Below are positions 13,464-16,901 of a stretch of 16,901 nt of DNA, in pieces. Location of the stretch: assembly GCA_031285415.1 (NCBI GenBank), contig JAITWF010000125.1:1-16901 (forward strand). The letters run 5' to 3'. The notes beneath the pieces were generated by a model, which did no database searches, had not been told where the DNA came from, and saw only the letters and a list, made by a program, of their open reading frames with translations. How positions within the stretch are numbered: the stretch's first letter is position 1; each line of letters starts with the position of its first letter. The position numbers and the translations under genes were made by a program. This DNA comes from Deferribacteraceae bacterium. GTDB taxonomy: Bacteria > Chrysiogenota > Deferribacteres > Deferribacterales > JAISNW01.

Positions 13464-13465
13464 CC

Positions 13466-15631
13466 CTACGCTTTCGGCAGTTTCAGCGTAAACACCGCAC
13501 CGCCATCCTTATTTTCAGCCGATATCGAGCCGCTCATCAGCTCCATAATATATTTACTCATATATAGCCCGATCCCTGTACCATCTGCGCCCTTTGTGGT
13601 CACATACGGCTCAAAGAGGCTGCCCATAATATGCTCTGGAATACCGCCACCACTGTCAGATACCGTTATATAGCCGCTATGCGCATCTTCGCCAACGTTG
13701 ATCGTAATCTTACCCTCTGAAAGCTCCCCCTCTTTGGTATTCATCACGATAGCGTCTCTGGCATTATTCATTATATTCATAAGAACCTGTTTCAGCTCAT
13801 TTGGATAGCCCAAAACTGTAGGAGAGGGGGCAGAATCCGCCGTATCCAGTATCTTATCTATAGTGATATTATTCTTCACCATAAACGAGCGTAGCAGATT
13901 GGCGACGCTCTCGACCGATTTAAGAAGGTCAAACTGTATAATCGTCTTCGATGGGCGGAAAAATCCGCTGAAATCATCTATCGTCTCCGACATATACCGA
14001 ACCTGCTTCATGATATTGTCGGTATACTCTCCAAGATTCTCCTTTGATAGCTCACCAAAATCGAAATCCTCCTCCAGATTCTGCGCCATAAGCCCAATTA
14101 CATTAAGGGGCTGCTTCCACTGGTGGGCGATAATGCCGATCATATTGCCCATTGCCGCAAGCTTCGACTGCTGCACCAACAGCTCCTGCTGCTGCGTCAG
14201 AAGTATCTCGACGTTGCGCTTCTCCTGCGAGTGCTTCTCTACGTCGTGCTCGAGCATATATTTCACATCTTGAAGGATCGAGTGATAGTTGTCTAGATCT
14301 GTGATATCGGCAAAGAGGAAGATATGCCTATCTGCATAATCGGTAAGAGTGGCGACTTTGAGCGAAAATGTGCGATACTCTCGAAGAGTTTCCGAATAGA
14401 TCATCACCTGATTGTCAAAGCCGTCGTGCATTCTGCCAAGCGCAGTAGAGAGCCATGCGCCATCGGTAGTGGGGTATAGACAGCCCGATCGGTGGATAAA
14501 CGTTGCACCTAGTGATCTATACTGCTTTTTAAACTCCTCAATAGAGCCACATTTAAAGAACTCAAAGAACGCTCTATTCGCATATGTTAGATCCGCCTCA
14601 TCACCCACTGCAAGCATTGCTGGAAGCGAGTTGAAGACCGATACATATCGGCTGAATAGCTGAATATTATCAGAGGCAGACTCCTCTAGCTCGATTCGCA
14701 TAATTGTATAGAGCTTCCCCCCGATCTCGTTTGGGGTCAGGATAAACGCCGCTTCAAATAGGGTGCCATCTCTGCGTATGCAGATTATCTTGCCTGCTAT
14801 ATCAAGATTTTCCTGCAAATACGCCGTTATCTTATCTTTATCAGAGGGAGCTACAATGGAGATAAAGGGGCGACCCTGAACCTCATCGGCACTCCACCCC
14901 CAATGCTTCATCAGAACGCCACTTGCACCCATAATAATACCGTTAGGGGATAGAGCGACAATATTGTTTGATTGGCTAGCGATCAGCTCGACCACCTCAT
15001 TATGCTCTGCGGCGTGCTGCTCCTGGATAACTTTGCTGTTAAGATCGACCACCTGTAGCGATATAAATCTGTTCGCATTATCGACAAAATCTACTGGACA
15101 GATCCCTATATATGCAGGAATACCACCTCGAATAATCATCATACGAGTATATATGAATACCTCTTCAATAAGCTCATCGGCGAACTTATCGAGATCCATC
15201 TTCCACTTATTCACCGATAGATCGCTACGTGCCTGTATTCCAAGCACTTCGGCAGCAGATATGCCATAGTTTACAATCTTTTTGCTAAATCTATCGACTA
15301 CAATCTCCTGCTTGCGTAGCTTTGCAGTGGTAAATGTCACAAAAACACCTACAAGAGTACCATTCAGCTCGCACGGATTGATCGACATACAGCTAGCGTC
15401 GCCTAGATAGATCGAGATCGAGTAGTTGGATTGAAATTCGTAGTCGATATCTGTATCCAACAGCTCCATATCTATCAAACGCTCTATCATCCCCTCAAAG
15501 TCTGCAACGCCGTTACCCAAAAGCCTCCAGAAGCCTGCGTCAGCAACTATAAGCTTCTTGCTGATACCAAACGTCGCTCCGCCGATATGCACACCAGAGA
15601 CGCCCTCATCTGTCAGAGAGATACTATTCAT
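13466..15631 (-). CDS. Soluble PAS-domain sensor histidine kinase
   Basis: 721 residues from ATG 15631; a GTG 9 bp upstream (15640, 724 residues) is possible. The ATG is preferred because it overlaps the upstream kinase stop as TAATG, fitting reinitiation, although GGAGG is very close. Sensory part: a divergent PAS-like N-terminal region (about 1-110), a PAS domain about 215-315 (NNIVALSPNGIIMGASGVLM) and another about 325-450, then a coiled coil (about 455-495). Catalytic part: H-box AAMGNMIGIIAHQWKQPLNV with His503, N-box LKQVLMNIMNNARDAI, G1 DSGGGIP, F-box LFEPYVTTK, G2 GADGTGIGL. No membrane segment is visible, so it probably senses a cytosolic signal. No response regulator gene is nearby. 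Confidence 0.9.
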   Translation of the reverse strand: MNSISLTDEGVSGVHIGGATFGISKKLIVADAGFWRLLGNGVADFEGMIERLIDMELLDTDIDYEFQSNYSISIYLGDASCMSINPCELNGTLVGVFVTFTTAKLRKQEIVVDRFSKKIVNYGISAAEVLGIQARSDLSVNKWKMDLDKFADELIEEVFIYTRMMIIRGGIPAYIGICPVDFVDNANRFISLQVVDLNSKVIQEQHAAEHNEVVELIASQSNNIVALSPNGIIMGASGVLMKHWGWSADEVQGRPFISIVAPSDKDKITAYLQENLDIAGKIICIRRDGTLFEAAFILTPNEIGGKLYTIMRIELEESASDNIQLFSRYVSVFNSLPAMLAVGDEADLTYANRAFFEFFKCGSIEEFKKQYRSLGATFIHRSGCLYPTTDGAWLSTALGRMHDGFDNQVMIYSETLREYRTFSLKVATLTDYADRHIFLFADITDLDNYHSILQDVKYMLEHDVEKHSQEKRNVEILLTQQQELLVQQSKLAAMGNMIGIIAHQWKQPLNVIGLMAQNLEEDFDFGELSKENLGEYTDNIMKQVRYMSETIDDFSGFFRPSKTIIQFDLLKSVESVANLLRSFMVKNNITIDKILDTADSAPSPTVLGYPNELKQVLMNIMNNARDAIVMNTKEGELSEGKITINVGEDAHSGYITVSDSGGGIPEHIMGSLFEPYVTTKGADGTGIGLYMSKYIMELMSGSISAENKDGGAVFTLKLPKA

Positions 15632-16740
15632 TACCTCCACGGCGTCACCATAACCACAGGGAGGAAGATTGTGAAGGTCGTACCAACACCTACCGTACTC
15701 TGGCAGGAGATCTTGCCCGAGTGATGTTCCACGATCTCCTTCACCATAGCAAGCCCCAGCCCTGTGCCCTTGTGGGGCGGTTTAGTGGTAAAGAACGGCT
15801 CAAAGATCTGATCGATAAGCCTAGAATCCATGCCGACCCCCTCATCGATCACCTTTATATATACAAAGTCGTTAGAATCTTCATTCTGAAGCACACCAGT
15901 CTGCACCTCTATCTTGCCACCCTTCGGCATAGCGTCCTGCGCATTTGTAAAGAGGTTCAAGATCACCTGCTCGATCTGCACACTATCCGCCATCACCTGC
16001 AAGTCGCCCTCAAAGAGGTTTACAACGATATGCACATCGCTACGAAGCATATGCCCTGCCATATCGACGATACTTTTCACTAAGAGACTGACATTTGTGA
16101 TATGATGATCCGATTCGCCACGCCTTGAGAATGCCAAAAGCCCACGAATCATGCTATTTCCCTTCTTGGCAGAGTTGTAGATATGCTCGATATACTGTGC
16201 CGCTGGGTGCTCTGTGAGCTTCTTATTCGCTATATCTGCGAAGCCGCCGATCACCGTCAGCACATTTGCAAAATCGTGCGCAACGCCAGTGGCAAGCTGC
16301 CCGACGGTCTCCATCTTCTGCGCCTGTCGAAGCTGGGTCGATAGGGAGAACTCCTTTGTAACGTCGTATATCGCAACCATGATACAGTCGTTTGAAAGCT
16401 GCGTTATCTGTAGGTCGACGCACCTCTTATCTACATGGATATGAGGGAGGCGAACGCTTAATTTATGCGCTGTTTTGAACGATAAAACGTGCGGATGTAT
16501 AGCAGGGGCAAGCTCGGCAAGCGTTAGATAATCTTTGCCAAACATAGCAGAGGCGGCACTATTGACCTTCAAGATCTCTAGCGCATTATTGACAACGACC
16601 AGAGGGATACGGATATCGTCAAATACCGCATTCAAGAGATCTAACTCAAGAATAACCTCTTTCTTATAAAAGAACGGCGTTTGAGATCCAGCAATACCTT
16701 CATGCTTATCACTTTTTTTGATATTATGTGTTTTGTTCAT
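15631..16740 (-). CDS. Soluble NtrB-like PAS histidine kinase
   Basis: 369 residues from ATG 16740 (MNKTHNIKK), chosen because AGGGGC lies 8 nt upstream; an ATG at 16815 would add 25 poorly conserved residues and run through the likely promoter. One PAS domain at about 32-130 (LLNAVFDDIRIPLVVVNNA). H-box METVGQLATGVAHDFANVLT with His155; the usual HDFNN is HDFAN here. N-box EQVILNLFTNAQDAMP, G1 DEGVGMD, F-box IFEPFFTTK, G2 GTGLGLAMV. No membrane segments. First gene of a two-kinase operon; its stop and the next start share one base. The ATPase domain looks complete, so it should be active. The partner regulator is unknown. Confidence 0.88.
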   Translation of the reverse strand: MNKTHNIKKSDKHEGIAGSQTPFFYKKEVILELDLLNAVFDDIRIPLVVVNNALEILKVNSAASAMFGKDYLTLAELAPAIHPHVLSFKTAHKLSVRLPHIHVDKRCVDLQITQLSNDCIMVAIYDVTKEFSLSTQLRQAQKMETVGQLATGVAHDFANVLTVIGGFADIANKKLTEHPAAQYIEHIYNSAKKGNSMIRGLLAFSRRGESDHHITNVSLLVKSIVDMAGHMLRSDVHIVVNLFEGDLQVMADSVQIEQVILNLFTNAQDAMPKGGKIEVQTGVLQNEDSNDFVYIKVIDEGVGMDSRLIDQIFEPFFTTKPPHKGTGLGLAMVKEIVEHHSGKISCQSTVGVGTTFTIFLPVVMVTPWR

Positions 16741-16767
16741 AAACAAATGCCCCTGCCTAATTTCAAT

Positions 16768-16798
16768 CTTATACAATGCGCAATTTAATATCAAGCAA
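16768..16798 (-). promoter_or_regulatory. Candidate promoter of the kinase operon
   Basis: On the minus strand TATAAG (16773-16768) has two possible -35 boxes, TTGATA (16794-16789, 15-bp spacer) or TTGCTT (16798-16793, 19-bp spacer). Neither spacing is ideal. It lies about 28 bp from the ATG at 16740. Confidence 0.3.
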
Positions 16799-16843
16799 TA
16801 AATGGGGCTTGCCATAGATCTTAAAAAATACTAGGATATACGA

Positions 16844-16901
16844 ATGTCATATTTAGCTCTTGCACGAAAATATCGCCCTCAAAACTTTGACGAACTCATC
16901 G
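16844..16901 (+). CDS. dnaX: DNA polymerase III subunit gamma/tau, N-terminal end (truncated by window edge)
   Basis: Only 19 full codons are present: MSYLALARKYRPQNFDELI, followed by the first base of a probable Gly codon. The LARKYRPxNFDELIG start is highly characteristic of the DnaX clamp-loader ATPase. An AGGA ribosome site lies 7 nt before the ATG. A promoter-like TTGCCA-N17-TAGGAT (16809-16837) overlaps the ribosome site, so it may be coincidental. Divergent from the kinase operon, with about 100 bp between starts. Confidence 0.9.
   Translation, partial: MSYLALARKYRPQNFDELI

Noticed and set aside
16741..16815. Upstream ATG (16815) as the start of the NtrB-like kinase
   Set aside because: The extra 25 residues are hydrophobic/Cys-rich and unlike the family, lack a ribosome site, and cover the likely promoter; ATG 16740 has a good ribosome site.
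1..16901. CRISPR arrays, tRNA or rRNA genes, transposases or phage genes
   Set aside because: No regularly spaced direct repeats, no cloverleaf or rRNA-like sequence and no such coding genes were recognised on either strand.

Overview
The window comes from the chromosome of a Gram-negative-type bacterium with moderate GC content. Gene families and protein style (ClpC-type AAA+ unfoldase, histidine kinases with an 'AHQWKQPL' H-box, DnaX starting MSYLALARKYRP, MobB with a C-terminal extension) point loosely to a Deferribacterota-, Campylobacterota- or deltaproteobacteria-like lineage. I cannot fix the phylum from this sequence alone. Most genes are housekeeping. There is no rRNA, tRNA, CRISPR array, prophage or insertion sequence that I can see.

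Layout. 1-3808 (minus strand): the N-terminal part of carB; a mobB plus DUF4422-glycosyltransferase pair behind a strong promoter that overlaps a perfect palindrome; and a double-ACT regulator overlapping the peptide deformylase gene def. 3809-8073 (plus strand): a divergent intergenic region with a structured leader, then clpC, a ketopantoate reductase-Nudix fusion overlapping clpC, and a small Cys-containing orphan protein behind a hairpin that covers its ribosome binding site. 8090-8159: a palindromic repeat between convergent genes. 8170-10956 (minus strand): potABC polyamine-type ABC importer genes without potD. 10957-11433: a 477-bp divergent intergenic region with promoter-like motifs, GC-rich palindromes and a second copy of the structured leader in front of glgA (plus strand). 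12943-13463: an RHH/ParE toxin-antitoxin pair. 13466-16740 (minus strand): two translationally coupled soluble histidine kinases without a response regulator. 16844 to the end: the first codons of dnaX (plus strand).

The most interesting signal is non-coding. About 120 bp directly upstream of clpC and of glgA are homologous to each other and aligned up to the start codon. They share fixed blocks and a long stem whose 14-nt arms sit at equivalent positions but have largely different sequences in the two copies, while complementarity is kept (14/14 and 13/14 pairs). That is the signature of a conserved RNA or DNA structure. Other points of note are the reductase-Nudix fusion, a decayed dispersed palindrome read in frame as its N terminus, the Shine-Dalgarno-sequestering hairpin before the small Cys protein, and the palindrome over the mobB -10 box.
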